Below are positions 23,406 through 34,700 of a stretch of DNA of 64,000 nt, piece by piece. This stretch comes from Anodontia alba (taxonomy: Eukaryota; Mollusca; Bivalvia; Lucinida; Lucinidae): NCBI GenBank assembly GCA_964016985.1, contig OZ024823.1, positions 127,587,692 through 127,651,691 on the forward strand. The letters run 5' to 3'. The notes below the pieces were generated by a model. That model made no database searches, was not told the DNA's origin, and saw nothing but the letters and a program-made list of their open reading frames with translations. The position numbers were made by a program, and so were the translations under genes. Position 1 is the first letter of the stretch, and each line of letters opens with the position of its first letter.

Positions 23406-23600
23406 TGGTTTGGAGTTAAATGGCCCAATCAACAGTTATGGTCATGTTGGGCCAGTCAGTTTACCTAACCACACTTTTCCTGGCCAGGCTCAATCCTCTA
23501 AGCAGTCAACCAGTACTTTTGAACATTTTTTTGCAAGAAACTGATAACTCCCCTTCTTCAATCTGTGGAAGCGAGAGAAGAAAGTCTATTGCGTGGAAAC
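23406..23600 (-). mobile_element. SINE fragment (body without tRNA head)
   Basis: CAGTCAGTTTACCTAACCAC, AGCAGTCAACCAGTACTTTT and CAAGAAACTGATAACTCCCC match the body of the SINEs at 29330-29632 and 39097-39410. The tRNA-like promoter part is absent or too diverged to see. Confidence 0.7.
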
Positions 23601-23794
23601 CAATAATCACTCATAAAGTAAATGATTCGAGACAATCTTATACAAAATTATTGCCGGGAAATGGAAATAGTGGCGCCAGACTGTCAGTGGAAAGAATGAT
23701 CCCTAAAAATCTGTCTTACTATGCAGGTTGTATAGAAATGTCTTAAGGGAACAGGATACATTAGGTAAATTTTCCAATGTTTCCTCATGGGATG

Positions 23795-23925
23795 ACTTTA
23801 ATGACTTCCTGTTTGCTTTCCTGAACAATATGACCCCTTTGAAAAGGAATCTATTCTAAAAGGAAAGAATTTGCTCCCCATGGGAGCAAATTCTTTCCTT
23901 TTAGAGTAGACCCCTTTAAACAGGA
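23795..23925. repeat. Family E hairpin with flanks
   Basis: GGAAAGAATTTGCTCCCCAT / GGGAGCAAATTCTTTCCTTT is a perfect stem, flanked by CCTTTGAAAAGG and GAGTAGACCCCTTT. Confidence 0.88.
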
Positions 23926-24124
23926 GGGAGAAAAAGGACACAGATAAATACAAGCCTTTTAACTTTCTTTCAAATCCTTTTTATATAAAATTGTCTGTGT
24001 TTGTCTTTGTCTATGTTGTAATATGGAATTTATACAAGTAAAATATCATTCAAACCAAGGGAGGCAAGAGACAATTTTGACAAGACTTATCTATCTATCC
24101 TGAAAGTGTAACCATTCCCTTAAA

Positions 24125-24245
24125 ATGGTTGTCCGCGGACATTCTAGGCAGCGTCTTCCTGGGTAGAAACCAATACTAAGATACGAGGATAAAGTGTCTT
24201 GCTCAAAGACACAACACTTGGTGCTCGCGGGTATCGAATTACCAC
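24125..24245. repeat. Fragment of a dispersed repeat (GTCTTGCTCAAAGACACAAC motif)
   Basis: AAAGTGTCTTGCTCAAAGAC and a following CGCGGGTATCGAATTACC, which looks like a weak B-box, suggest an old SINE-type repeat. Weak evidence. Confidence 0.35.
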
Positions 24246-24440
24246 TATCTGGGCTAATTCAGTAGATGACAAAAAAAAAAAAAATCAAAAAAAAAATCGT
24301 TATTTGTTTTATTACCAAGAAAACAGGATTTGACATTTCATGCAATGGAGACAATTTGCATGAAATGCAAATCCTGTTTTCTTGGAAGAATGATAAAAAA
24401 TATTTCAAAATGTCTGTTGAAAACTTTACCCAGAATGTTA
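24243..24440. repeat. Family F element
   Basis: GTAGATGACAAAAA at the left, AAGAAAACAGGATTTGACAT, the mirrored GCAATGGAGACAATTTGCAT centre, and ATTTCAAAATGTCTGTTGAA at the right. Confidence 0.7.
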
Positions 24441-24519
24441 AGCGTTATGGTTTGCAGAAACAAATCGCGCATGGGTCTGTGCATGGTAAAACCTATAATA
24501 ACTTGTACGAAGAGACGAA

Positions 24520-24900
24520 TTAGCCTGCACACTCTGAGCCTGCACATCAGTAGTCTGATCAGAGCCTTCGCTAATCGTATGTACCGCCTACAATCTAAGG
24601 GTTTAACAAAACGTCTTGTGCGACGAGCGAAGACTCAGGTCAATCTGCGCAAATCTGCGCAACTGCACATTCTGATCAGAACATTCGCTGATCGTATTTA
24701 CCTTCGATAGCCGGGCTGTCCAAAGCGGGATAAACAATATGACTGTAACATCACATTCTGATCAGATCCTTCGCTGATCGTACAGTATGCACCTTCTTCG
24801 AACTCCTGGCTATCCAAGAAGCTTGCTTTATATAGTGGGTCGATGCACAGACTGACCCGAGTCTTTGCTGGTCGCACGTACATTGTACTATAGTACGTTT
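24520..24900. repeat. Family L repeat cluster
   Basis: Repeated TCTGATCAGA(G/A)CCTTCGCT words at about 24553, 24670 and 24757, each followed by a TCGTATGTACC-like segment, so the unit recurs roughly every 90-115 bp. Confidence 0.6.
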
Positions 24901-26350
24901 TGTCGTCTGGTTCATTCTAAGAACATTGTAAATCATACTAGTACCGACATAATTTTACTGGGACGTAAAAAAAACTCTCACTCATTTGAATTGTGATTAG
25001 CCTCTCTTGCCCCTTGTGTGCGTAAAGTGTGTTTTTTGTGACAGACGCCCTTTTCACATGGGCTGTCTTATTGATTCAATGCCTCTTTGATAGCAGAAGC
25101 GCCCCTTTAAGTTGATTGATATTAACACGTGCGGTTGCTGCACGCGAGTGAGAATTTCCCGGTCTTTTACCATAGTACGTCATTTATACTGAGCGCGTGC
25201 GGTTGTTGCATGGGAAAAGGCAGTTACAGGAATACCAAATATAAATATGTAATTCGTCGACTGGGGGCAGATGTTTGATTCTCTTTGTGATTTTTGTGGT
25301 TTTCATGTGTTTGTTTTGTTATCTACAGCATATTAAGTAAAAATGACCATGCCGGACCCATTTATGTGGCCGGAATAGACTAAGCCGAAGAATCCGGTAC
25401 AATTCCATATGGAGCGTTGTTGAGGACCATGTTACGTGCTCGAACAGTGAATGGGGCTACCGGGGTTTTCTTTGGACCTAGGGAGCACCCAAATATATTC
25501 AGGGAACAAGGCAGCATTGGTTAATATTTTAAGAAAACAAGGGAACTGACCTAATTTTGGTGGATCGGAATGCGGGAATTTGGAAAACACTTTTGGGATA
25601 ATAAGACATTTGCGACCAGCGCAGACTCAGATCAACTTGCGCATCCGCATGAGCGTGGACGATATACCCTTCACGCAGACTGTTCTCCGGGTACAACATT
25701 ACGATTCCGAGTAACTTCGCACAACTTTGCATAACACATACTTTGCGCGGACTTGCGAGTGTTGTCCGCCGAATATTACGTTTACTCGGTTTGATTCCGG
25801 GTGTTTGGGGGGGTCCGCAAAACGCCGATATTCGGGGTAAAGAGTTTTTTTTTTTTTTTTTTTTTTTTTGTTATTTTACCTGAGCTGTACTGTATGTACT
25901 TTTCGTTTGAAGTGTAGGTAATTCACGTTTTTCACAGGTATTTCGGTCGGATTCCGGCTCTGATTTAGCGGACTATAAATAATGTTTTCAAATAAAAAAA
26001 AAACAACACTTCAAAGACAATTTGCAAATTATTTGAGGTTAAAGTATTATCCCTTTTCCATTAGGTTGACATAATATTACTTAATTGATTAATTAAAGCC
26101 AATATTCGTGTCTTTAATAGGTGTCTTTCACAGGTATACCTATATTTTTCACGGGTATTCCGGTATTTCGGTAGTATTCCGGTATTTCGGTGATTCGTGT
26201 GACCCGTCTGTTGATATCCAAATTCTACTGGTTAACTAGTCAAACATGACTTCAGGTAATCAGAATGTAATATTTTTTCTCATTTCTACATAAGAATGTA
26301 AGATCTGGGATTTCATCAAAACCACCTCAACAAAATAACAGACCGGTAAC
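24900..26350. other. Gene-less stretch
   Basis: Contains a family L hairpin fragment at about 25600-25720, a poly-T run near 25848-25868 and repeated CGGTATTCCGG/GGTATTTCGG words at about 26155-26195. The 25000-25550 part shows no recognisable repeat or exon. Confidence 0.45.
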
Positions 26351-26354
26351 TCTT

Positions 26355-26790
26355 ATTGATATTTTTCTATCTATTGTGGGTACTTGATAGAATAGCATCA
26401 GTGAGGTAATTCCAATAAGCACCGGCAACATTTGTTTTCATTACGAAAACACGCCTATTCAAATATACTGAACATTTTAACCACCAAAAAATGACAATTT
26501 TCAGATAAAAATTCTGATATTTCTCATACTTCTGGTCAAAACATAGATTGTGGGTACTCATTAGAACCGCCTCGGCGAGCCGTTTCTACAATCTATGTTC
26601 CTGGGCAGAAATAAGAAAAATAATGTATACCCCTGTAAACCCCAGTTTTACTATATAAAAGTAGGGTTTAAGGGGGTCAATATTATATAGGCGTGTTTTC
26701 GTGATGTCATGGAGAAATAAGAAATAAAATATCTACAATAAGCACCGGCAATGTTTGTTTTCATGGAGAAATAAGAAATAAAATATCTAT
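26355..26790. repeat. Family B element interrupted by a family A insertion
   Basis: The left part has ATATTTTTCTATCTATTGTG and CAGTGAGGTAATTCC; the right part is ATGGAGAAATAAGAAATAAA. A phrase of about 50 bp from AATAAGCACCGGCAA to AAATAAAATATCT occurs interrupted (26415 onward) and again intact at about 26729-26790. Confidence 0.65.
26439..26706 (+). repeat. Family A element, copy 3 (nested in family B)
   Basis: CATTACGAAAACACGCCTAT to GGCGTGTTTTCGTGATG, with TTTTCA to the left and TCATGG to the right, where an uninterrupted copy nearby reads TTTTCATGG. Confidence 0.85.
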
Positions 26791-26899
26791 CTGGACATTC
26801 CTCTTAGGAAAAATAAGGAAAATATTTTTATCCCAAAACAGTAACTTCTCAGGAGCAGTAAGAGTTGTTAAGGAGGTGTATTTGATGATTATTTTGGAA

Positions 26900-26990
26900 T
26901 ACTTTTCTCCAGTTCTCCATAAAAGCATGTGTTGTGGGTACTCACCAGAAGTGCCTGGTGAGTACCCACAACATATGCTTTAGGAATATG
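26900..26990. repeat. Short family B hairpin
   Basis: AAGCATGTGTTGTGGGTACT, CACCAGAAGTGCCTGGTG, then AGTACCCACAACATATGCTT: a compact palindrome with a reduced core. Confidence 0.8.
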
Positions 26991-27155
26991 AAATTATCAC
27001 CAAATACGTACTCCTCCTTAACATAAGACTAAAAGGAATGACCCTTGAAAGCAAGGAACACACTCATAATACTAAAAACAGCTGAAAAGTCGTTTTCTGG
27101 GCTAGATGTGCTAGTTTCTCTGGGAGCTCTAGACTACCCTAATTCTTAATTAAAT

Positions 27156-30100
27156 TCAGGATTCACCATTGCCTTCTTCTACTGGTACAAGAATTTCTTT
27201 GTAACAATCCACTTTCCCAGCTAGAAGTGCATCTTCACTATCAACATCCTTCTGATCATCGACATTTCTGTCTTTATTATCCTCTGTTTCAGATCTACTT
27301 GCAGCTGGGGCACTGAGTTTACCATCACTGAATTTGTCTTGTTCAATATTTCCCTTGGGTTTCACAGAAGAGCCAGAATGGAAATGATTTGCATGCTCAC
27401 TCCCCAACATTTCAGGTTTCACATTCATTTGATTACTACTGCCTTTTCCCTGTTTATCAGTGAAATTAACAAATGCTTCTAAGTTTTTCAGAGAAGGTTG
27501 ACCAAATGAACTTGATTTAACTGAAGACTGGCTGACAGTATCTCCTGTGTTGGATGCTTGACTGAAAGTTTCCGAACAACTAGTATCCATAGAGAAAGAA
27601 TCAGAATGATTAGAAGCTTGATTTAAATTGTCTGAGTGTAAAGAAGATTGGCTGAAAGGGTTGGGTGAATCCAGACCCATTCCAGGCTGCCAAACCATTC
27701 TGTTCCAAGGTGCTTTGCTGTTATAGACATTATGCACACCACGTTCATGCTGACGTAGATTCGAGCTGTGTGCAAAAGATTTCCCGCAGTAATCACACTT
27801 AAAAGGTTTTTCTCCTGTGTGCGTGCGTTCATGAACTTTCAGATTCTGTTTCTCACGAAATATTTTACCACAAAATTCACATGTATAAATGCGCATATAA
27901 TTGTATGTCTTTGGAGGCACTTCACCTGGGGCCAGATTTCCTGGGTCTGGATCAAATGCTGGCTTGCTCAAGTAAGTTTCCGAACCAAATTTTTGCACAC
28001 TCTGCATCCAATTTAAGTCATATCCACCATATGGATTGGTACTTGTTACATGTTCAGATTTAACAGCAGGATCCTCCACTGGTTCAGTTTTTACTGTAAC
28101 TGAATCATCTGATGCTTGAGAATCCTCAACTTCTGAACCGTCTGCTTCAACTGATGGTTTGACTGGTTCACCTGTTTTTCTAAGTTTTTCTCTAGAAATT
28201 TTCTCTTCTTTTTGTTTATTTATGGAACCAGTCTGTACATTTGCTCTAATGACTGCATTGTTTGTTATACTGTCCATAATCACATCATCATGACTGTTTT
28301 GTTTTCCTTTTGACTGGCTGACGGATTTAAATCCAGGGATTTCTAAGCCAAAAGATGTAATATTTTTGCACTCCTGTGACCCATGTTGTGTTTTCAATTT
28401 CTTGTTAGGCTTAATTCTTTGACTCTGGTCCACTTGAAAGCTGGATGCTGGTGTTTGAAATCTTGAGCCTTCACTGAAGTTAACCCCTGATTCAGTTGGT
28501 GGAACCAAGTAATGCTGATTCAAATACGAACTCACAGCTGGTCCATCAGAGACACCAAGATGACCACCAAGATTTGCTGTGGAAATATAATGTATTTACC
28601 CAAAATATTCTGAGACATACCTGAGCAAACAGTGTAGACCTTGATCAAACTGCTCCTAGGAGCAATTTGATCATGATCAACAGTTTTTCACTCTGCTAGC
28701 ATTTTAAGAAATACTGAGGTAGTCAAGTGTACTGGTCCAAATTTTAGGGCAAGTGCGGTAGGGGATAAGGTGTCTAAATATTAAGGGAATTACTGTATTC
28801 GACCTAATTACCGCACTGTGCGGTTAGCTTTTTGAAAATTACTGGGAAAACTTGTGGTAAAATTTACATATATCTATGAAGGGTACATTTAAAAAAGATC
28901 AGCAAAGTACTTATTTGATGATGTCTTGGTGATTTTTATCTATTTTTTAATAAAAGCATATGTTGTGGGTACCCATTTGAATTGCATCGACCAGTCCATG
29001 CAATTCAAATGGGTACCCACAACATATGCCTTTATACAGTAGACAAAAAAAGTACACTGACTGTAATCTGAAGACTACGAAATTGCTCGACTGTGCGCTT
29101 ATAGGGGTATGTGCGGTAATTAGGTCGAATATGGTATGGCAACATTTTAAGAATAAAGGCTCTCACAGGACAGCATAGCTTGCCTGAATCTTGCCTTGCT
29201 AATAAACTTTAATTTGTTTGCAGAAATATACATAAAGACAAACTCAGGATCTATACAGGCTTATAAAAACTTTACTAAAACATGTTTTTTTTAAGTCCAC
29301 TACCTTGGCCGCAATGGTCAATGGATGGGTTTGTTTGTGTTGAGGTTTTACGGCCCAGTCAACCCAATGGGATCATGTCGAGCACGGTCAGTTTACCTAA
29401 CCACACGTTTACTGGGCAGGCTTAGTCCTCCAAGCTGTTAACCAGTATTGTGCACATTCTTTCGCCAGAAACTGACAACTGCCCTTCATGAATCAGCGGA
29501 AGGGAGAGAATGACCGTAGAAAATATTTCATGATCAATCTCCACAAAAGAATGTTGCCGACCTCGACGGGGGTCGAACCCGCGGCCTCCTGATCTCCAGT
29601 TGGATGCGCATCCAGCTGCGCCACAAAGGCCGACATTCAATGGATGGGATGGGGATGGTATAGGAGACAATTCAAATGAAATATCAAGTCTTATTTTCTC
29701 TGAAAAATGAGAAAAAAGAAAAATATTTCAGAATGATGTCTGCTACAGTTGTGGTTGGCACATTAAAGAATGCTTGTAGCAGAATGCATGTCTAACAATA
29801 TTACACAAAAATATAAGACAACAGACACAAATCTGCTTTTCCAATTTTTTCAGGAAAAACAGTTTGTGTAAATATAAACTGACCACAGCAAACAAACAAC
29901 AGTGTCTTCTCAAGCCAAACATTGATAACATAATTGTAAAATATAAAAATCATTTCTTCAACTACAGTCAAACTTCAATGGCTCGAACATCTTTGGGACC
30001 ACAGAAAATTGTTCGAGACATGGGTAGTTCGAGACATTGATGTTTAATCATGGTGCAGGTCAGGAAGCAAATAGCAATAACTTAAGGATTTGTTTTGAAA

Positions 30101-33100
30101 ATTTTCAATACAGTAATTGTATGTTGAATGTACTCATTAGAACTGCCTCAATGAGACGATTCTAATGAGTACACACAACATACAATTTCATAACAAAGTA
30201 TGAAAATTTCCCAAAATATTTGTTTTCTTGAGATATCGGAAGAATTACGTAGGGACTGAAAAACAAATTCGAATTAGCCATGGTAAATGAGCCATCGGTG
30301 TTCGAGCTATTAAGGTTCAACTGTATCAAGTATCACGTGTTCAGCAGATACATCACAAAATAGTTGTATCAGGTCCATTATTCACATTTGCAGTTATACA
30401 TTCCATTGTTGTCAGACCATTTTAGGTGGAAGTACACAGAAAAGATTTTCTCACCAATATTTCAGACATATGGACTTAGTTCCAAGGACAGATAATCCGG
30501 CAATGAATAACTGTTTTATTTATGCAATGCTACACATTATGCTGATTATTTCTGTGAAGTTTTATGGAAACCTAGCAAACCTGTAAAAGTTTTATGGAAA
30601 CCTAGCAAACCTGTCTGTGTCATAAATTCAGACATATGGATGAAAGGACCAAGCACAGATGATCTGACAATAAAAATATTTTTGTCTCGCACTGCTACTC
30701 ATCATGCCAATTATTTCTCTGATGTTTCATGAAAATCTAACAAAAACTGCACAAGGACTTGAACATACCAACCAAATGTCACAACAACTCTTATATATCC
30801 TCTTCCAAACGGTTCATCACGAAAACATACCTATATAATTTTGACCCCCTTAAACCCCACTTTTATATAGTAAAACTGGGGTTTACATTATTTTTCTTAT
30901 TTCTGCTCAAAAACATAGTTTGTGGGTAGTCGTTAGAACTGCCTCAGTGAGGCAGTTCTAACGAGTACCCATAATCTATGTTTTGAGCAGAAATATGAAA
31001 AAATATCAGTATTTTTTATCTGAAAATTTTCCTTTTTTTGGTTGTAAAATTTCGATGTTTTTGAATAGTTGTGTTTTCGTAATGTTTGGTAGCATAATAA
31101 AATTCATTTGTCCTAGGCTAATTTTGTCACAAGCATACTATACTAAGTATATCAACCCTGGTCCTGCTGAACTTGGATATGCCCTGCCTTTTGCAAACAA
31201 TGTAGATCCATATCAGTTGACTTCTTCAGAAGCCAACTGATCTCGACCTCCACTGTTTGTCATTAACTAAGTGAATCTGTATCAAAAACCTGGATGAAGT
31301 ACATGTAATTGGATTGGCTGAACATTAGGTGGACATGACAACTTAATCTATTCAGCATGGCAATGGTTAAAATTATATATTATATTTCACCAAGGCTAAA
31401 ACCACTTCAATATCAAAATGTTTTGGCCAGTAAGATTAAACATTACCTTTGATAATAGTTCATCTGCCATTACTGACAATGACCAATCTTTATCAAATGC
31501 ACAAAGTGCTACTGTTTGTATGTTCTTAAATGGCTGATGAGACCAATCTTAGCTCTACACTGCCTATTGCAAATAGAACTAGAGAGGTCCGAGGAAGAAA
31601 GCTCTGTTGGTGAGACCTTAGCTCTGGCTTTCTGCTGAGCACATTTCTGCTCGGTTTTGCTGATTCTTTTTGCATTGTATTCACCAGCACCCCTTCTTAT
31701 GAGACCTCACCACTTTGATTGAAACATTACCTTTGATACAGTATCCTAGAAACTGTGACTTGATTTCTTCATGCTGTTTCAAGAAGTTTTTGCCTGAGTG
31801 AGAGCCCATATGTGAGAGGCTGCCATCAGATACACTGGCTGTTAGAACAACAGCATCCTCTCCTCCATGCTCCATTAGCTGATCCACCTAGAAAATTACA
31901 CAAATGAAATCTTGATTTTCCTGCTGGTAGTAATTACCTTAATTACCCTAAAAATCAGGGCTCAGTTGTTCAAAGCGTTGTTACCTAAACGAGCTCATTA
32001 AGGGTCATTTCGTTAACTGTTTTAGCAGATTCAATATACAATATTCTGATATTTTTTGTTGAAAAAATGTGAGTAGCTTTTGCACTGCAAAAGCTACTCA
32101 CATTTTTTCAGCAAAAAATTTCAGCATATTTGCGTATCACTCGATGTAAATTTTAACAAATCGTTAACTAACGACATCTTTAGCTTTGAACAACTTGGCC
32201 CTGGACCCAGTTGTTCAAAGCATAGCTAGCTTCATGACAAACCTGTTAACTGTTGTAGCTAAGGTATTTTCAAATACAATGATATTTTTACTGCAAAAAT
32301 GTGTGTAGCTTTTGCATTGAAAAAGCTACTCATATTTTGTTGGCAAAAAATATCAATGTATTTGCCCTATTTCAAGATAGACACTAACTTTATGTTAGCT
32401 AACAGCTTCATTAAGTTTCGATCAACTGGACCTTGGACAACTTGTGGGGAATGATTTCAAGGAAGATATCTGTCAAAATTGTTTTGTCTCCTACTGCAAA
32501 AGGAAAGAATTTGCTCCCCTTGGGAAATTCTTTCCATTCAGAATAGAACCCTTTTCAGAACGTGCTCAGTGTGCCAGAAAGCAATAAGGCAAATAGAGAT
32601 GACACACAAGTTGTCCCCCTTGTAAAAATGGTAGACAACCTACCAAGTACACTTAACAGTTACAGATCCAGCTGACTGCTTGGTAAATAAGAGTGTGAAA
32701 CAATAATACCCTGCCATTATCATGTTACAGGCAGATAACTATAAAAATTGACGAAATTTGCCCATTAGCAATCCCTAACCAGACCTACACAATATTAATG
32801 CACTTATCAAGCTTGATGGAAATCCACTGAGATTTACTCAAAACATTGTCCTAAAACGAAAATACAGATGTTTCACTGGCAAATACCTCATGTCAAAAAT
32901 TGACAAAATTGCCCATTCGCAATCCCAAACCAGATCTCCACAATATCAAAGCATATACCAAGTTTGGTGAAAATCCATTGAGATTTACTCCAGTTACTGT
33001 TCAAAAACAAAAATATGGATGTGTTGTGGGCAGATAACTGTCAAAAACTGACGAAATTTGTCCATTAGCAATCCCAAACCAGACCTCAACAATATCAATG

Positions 33101-33917
33101 CACATAGCAAGTTTGATGAAAATCCATTGACATTTACTCAAGTTATCATCTGTAAAAAACAATTAGACTGATGTACAACAGACGGATGGATAGGCAGACG
33201 GACAGACAGACGGCCAGACACAGGGATACCACCATAAAACCATAATACCCCACCACTATTGTATGGTGGGGTATGAAAAGTGTGCTTGCTGCCCAGTAAA
33301 CAGTGCAGACCCTGATCAAACTCAGGAGCACTTTGATCTCAGTCTACCATGTCTGCTCCAGCATGCCTCAGCTACTGACTTAGGTTTTTACAGTCTGCAG
33401 ATACACTAAGTAGCTCTGTACTCATGACAGATACTGCTGTTTGAGACTCTACAAGGCAATCAATACTTGTCATACAGTACATGTATAAAAGTTCAGCAAT
33501 CAAACAAACATCAATCCTTACAGTGCTAATCACAACTGCAGCATATGACACTTCAATTTTTTTTTTATTTTTTTTTTTAGTTTTCAAAGAAAACAAGGCT
33601 TGACATTTCATGTGAATCATCTGATATGCAGTTAATTCACAGGAAATGCCAAGTCTAATTTTGTCTGAAAAGTAAGAAAAAAACAAATAATAGATTGTCC
33701 TGTATTATAATTTTGCTTAGTGCTTTAAGGATTAAACCATTCACTATTTCAACCCAATAAACTGATTTGAGAGATATTCTACTGAATTCTCCCAGGGTTT
33801 CTACTCACCAGTAGTTGAATCTGCGTCTTTAGAACAGCCTTTAATATCATGGAGTATCCTGGGATACCTTTCAGCATCTCTAGTTCCACCACCATGGCTG
33901 CAACTTTTTCTTTCAAT
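27156..33917 (-). CDS. C2H2 zinc-finger protein (two fingers), 5' end missing
   Basis: Probable nuclear DNA-binding regulator. Three exons join in phase: 33917-33809, 31887-31731 and 28576-27156 (TGA stop), giving 561 residues. Acceptors read TTTTAG, TTCTAG and TTCCACAG; donors are GTGAGT and GTAATG. The last exon encodes two adjacent fingers: CEFC...H-x3-H (from about 27883), the TGEKPFK linker, and CDYC...H-x4-H (to about 27735). Around them are long Ser/Asn/Gln-rich, presumably disordered regions. VKTEP, VKSE and VKPE match the sumoylation consensus psi-K-x-E. The N-terminal part ([20 protein letters not shown]) looks helical and is not a domain I can name. The first exon is 109 nt and enters with one base of a split codon, so at least one more upstream exon is expected. 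The introns are filled with foldback repeats. No named orthologue is claimed. Confidence 0.85.
28625..28690. repeat. Family D hairpin (CTCCTAGGAG core), in zinc-finger intron
   Basis: GAGCAAACAGTGTAGACCTT and a right arm ending GATCAACAGTTTTTC around TGATCAAACTGCTCC and its mirror. Confidence 0.75.
28935..29045. repeat. Family B-type hairpin, in zinc-finger intron
   Basis: GCATATGTTGTGGGTACCCA, TTTGAATTGCATCGACC, and the exact mirror GGGTACCCACAACATATGCC. The centre TTTGAATTGCAT differs from the usual TTAGAAGCGCCTC core. Confidence 0.8.
29330..29632 (-). mobile_element. tRNA-derived SINE (minus orientation), in zinc-finger intron
   Basis: On the minus strand it starts GGCCTTTGTGGCGCAGCTGG (A-box TGGCGCAGCTGG), then GGGTTCGACCCC (B-box at about 29569-29580), a body shared with 39097-39410 (TTCTTTTGTGGAGATTGATC, GTCAGTTTCTGGCG), and a CACAAACAAA-type tail at the plus-strand left edge. 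It depends on LINE enzymes for movement; the partner LINE is not identified. Confidence 0.88.
29963..30325. repeat. Family C foldback element, copy 2, in zinc-finger intron
   Basis: TACAGTCAAACTTCAATGGC to TATTAAGGTTCAACTGTA, with the internal ACTCATTAGAACTGCCTCAA core and mirror; same length as copy 1. Confidence 0.85.
30560..30620 (+). repeat. Short tandem duplication
   Basis: GTTTTATGGAAACCTAGCAA followed by ACCTGT occurs twice back to back (about 30559 and 30588). Confidence 0.8.
30815..31084 (-). repeat. Family A element, copy 4, in zinc-finger intron
   Basis: CATCACGAAAACATACCTAT to GTGTTTTCGTAATG, with an intact core palindrome GTTAGAACTGCCTCAGTGAG. Confidence 0.88.
31154..31368. repeat. 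Family D2 foldback element, in zinc-finger intron
   Basis: AACCCTGGTCCTGCTGAAC at the left and TTCAGCATGGCAATGGTT at the right; central hairpin CAATGTAGATCCATATCAG with TTGACTTCTTCAGAAGCCAA. Confidence 0.78.
31731..31887 (-). CDS. Internal exon of the zinc-finger gene
   Basis: 157 nt reading [18 protein letters not shown] and ending GYCIK plus one base. That base joins CA at 28576 to make an alanine codon, so the phase is consistent. No stop in frame. Confidence 0.75.
31958..32437. repeat. Two adjacent family G elements, in zinc-finger intron
   Basis: Element one (about 31958-32204) runs from GGGCTCAGTTGTTCAAAGCG to GAACAACTTGGCCC. Element two (about 32206-32437) starts ACCCAGTTGTTCAAAGCATA and ends CGATCAACTGGACC. 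Each has a central CTACTCACATTTTTT/AAAAAATGTGAGTAG hairpin. Confidence 0.78.
32498..32565. repeat. Family E hairpin (shortened loop)
   Basis: GGAAAGAATTTGCTCCCCTT then GGGAAATTCTTTCC and AGAATAGAACCCTTTTCAGA. Confidence 0.8.
32640..33285. repeat. Tandem array (~150 bp unit) with terminal hairpin, in zinc-finger intron
   Basis: Three diverged units contain GACGAAATTTGCCCATTAGC-like and TTTGATGAAAATCCATTGA-like blocks at about 32750, 32900 and 33049. The array ends in a CAGACGGACAGACAGACGG stretch and a CATACCCCACCA-type hairpin (about 33240-33275). The architecture matches the arrays at 9339, 49385 and 62020 although the unit sequence differs. Confidence 0.78.
33297..33360. repeat. Partial family D hairpin
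   Basis: AGTAAACAGTGCAGACCCTG followed by ATCAAACTCAGGAGCACTTTGAT; the right arm has decayed. Confidence 0.55.
33560..33735. repeat. Family F element
   Basis: Core AAGGCTTGACATTTCATGTG with the mirrored GGAAATGCCAAGTCTAATTT; flanking A/T-rich arms. Confidence 0.6.
33809..33917 (-). CDS. Upstream exon of the zinc-finger gene
   Basis: 109 nt reading [20 protein letters not shown] and ending IQLL on a codon boundary. The donor is CTGGTGAGT and the acceptor TTTTAG. An internal ATG exists, but the exon probably continues from a further 5' exon that I could not locate. Confidence 0.7.
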
Positions 33918-33984
33918 CTAAAATAAAGACAATACAGGTTCTATGTAAAAGAGTATTCCAAACATGTATGCTGGGACCTTTTTA

Positions 33985-34228
33985 TCCCTTAAACTGCCGA
34001 TCACAAAAATTGTCGTCTGCTTTGTCATCTGCTTGTGATTTTAAAAGTCATTTATGCAAACAGTGTGGACCCAAATCAGACTGCTCCTCTAGGAGTGGTC
34101 TGATCAGGGTCCACACTGTTTGCCTGTATGCAAAAATAAGTTTGAAAAGTTTGCAAGAACATTCAGCAGACAACATAAACAGACGACATTTTCAGATGCA
34201 GGTTTGCTTGGCATTTTAAGGGTTAAAA
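33985..34228. repeat. Foldback element with TTAACCCT-type ends and a D hairpin
   Basis: CCCTTAAACTGCCGATCACA at the left, GGCATTTTAAGGGTTAA at the right, and inside a CAAACAGTGTGGACCCAAAT hairpin with CTCCTCTAGGAG core. It is closely matched by 45486-45730. Confidence 0.8.
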
Positions 34229-34323
34229 GACGGTTCATTATAAGAGGGATTAGGATAAAAGACTGCTTAAATTTGATCCCACTTACCCCAGTAGTGTCGT
34301 ATATAAACAAAACTGTATAGATT

Positions 34324-34602
34324 CATTACGAAAACACGCCTATTCAAATATATTGAAAATTTTATCACCAAAAAAAATGAAAATTTTCAGGTAAAAATTC
34401 GGATATTTTTCATATTTCTGCTCAAAACATAGATTGTGGGTACTCATTAGAACTGCCTCAGCGAGGCGGTTCTAACAAGTACCCACAATCTATGTTTTGA
34501 ACAGAAATAAGGAAAATAATGTATACCCCTGTAAACCCCAGTTTAACTATATAAAAGTGGGGTTTAAGGGGGTCAAAATTATATAGGTATGTTTTCGTGA
34601 TG
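34324..34602 (+). repeat. Family A element, copy 5
   Basis: CATTACGAAAACACGCCTAT to GGTATGTTTTCGTGATG, complete and well conserved, with intact core GAACTGCCTCAGCGAGGCGG. Confidence 0.9.
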
Positions 34603-34607
34603 TATAT

Positions 34608-34700
34608 TAAAAAAATGACCATTTATGGTCATTTTTCTATATAGCTACACATTTTTGTTTGGATACAACATGGTTGTTTAGCTAACATGGTTTTTATTTT
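34608..34700. repeat. Half-copy of the TTGTATCCAACAAAAA foldback repeat
   Basis: AAAAAATGACCATTTATGGT, CATTTTTCTATATAGC and TTTGTTTGGATACAACATGG match the right half of 8404-8506. Confidence 0.65.

Noticed and set aside
23150..23746. Open frames of 70 and 108 codons
   Set aside because: The second translates a SINE body fragment; the first has no family and sits in a weak repeat.
24266..24710. Overlapping 85- and 126-codon open frames
   Set aside because: They cover a family F element and family L repeats in different frames; no conserved domain.
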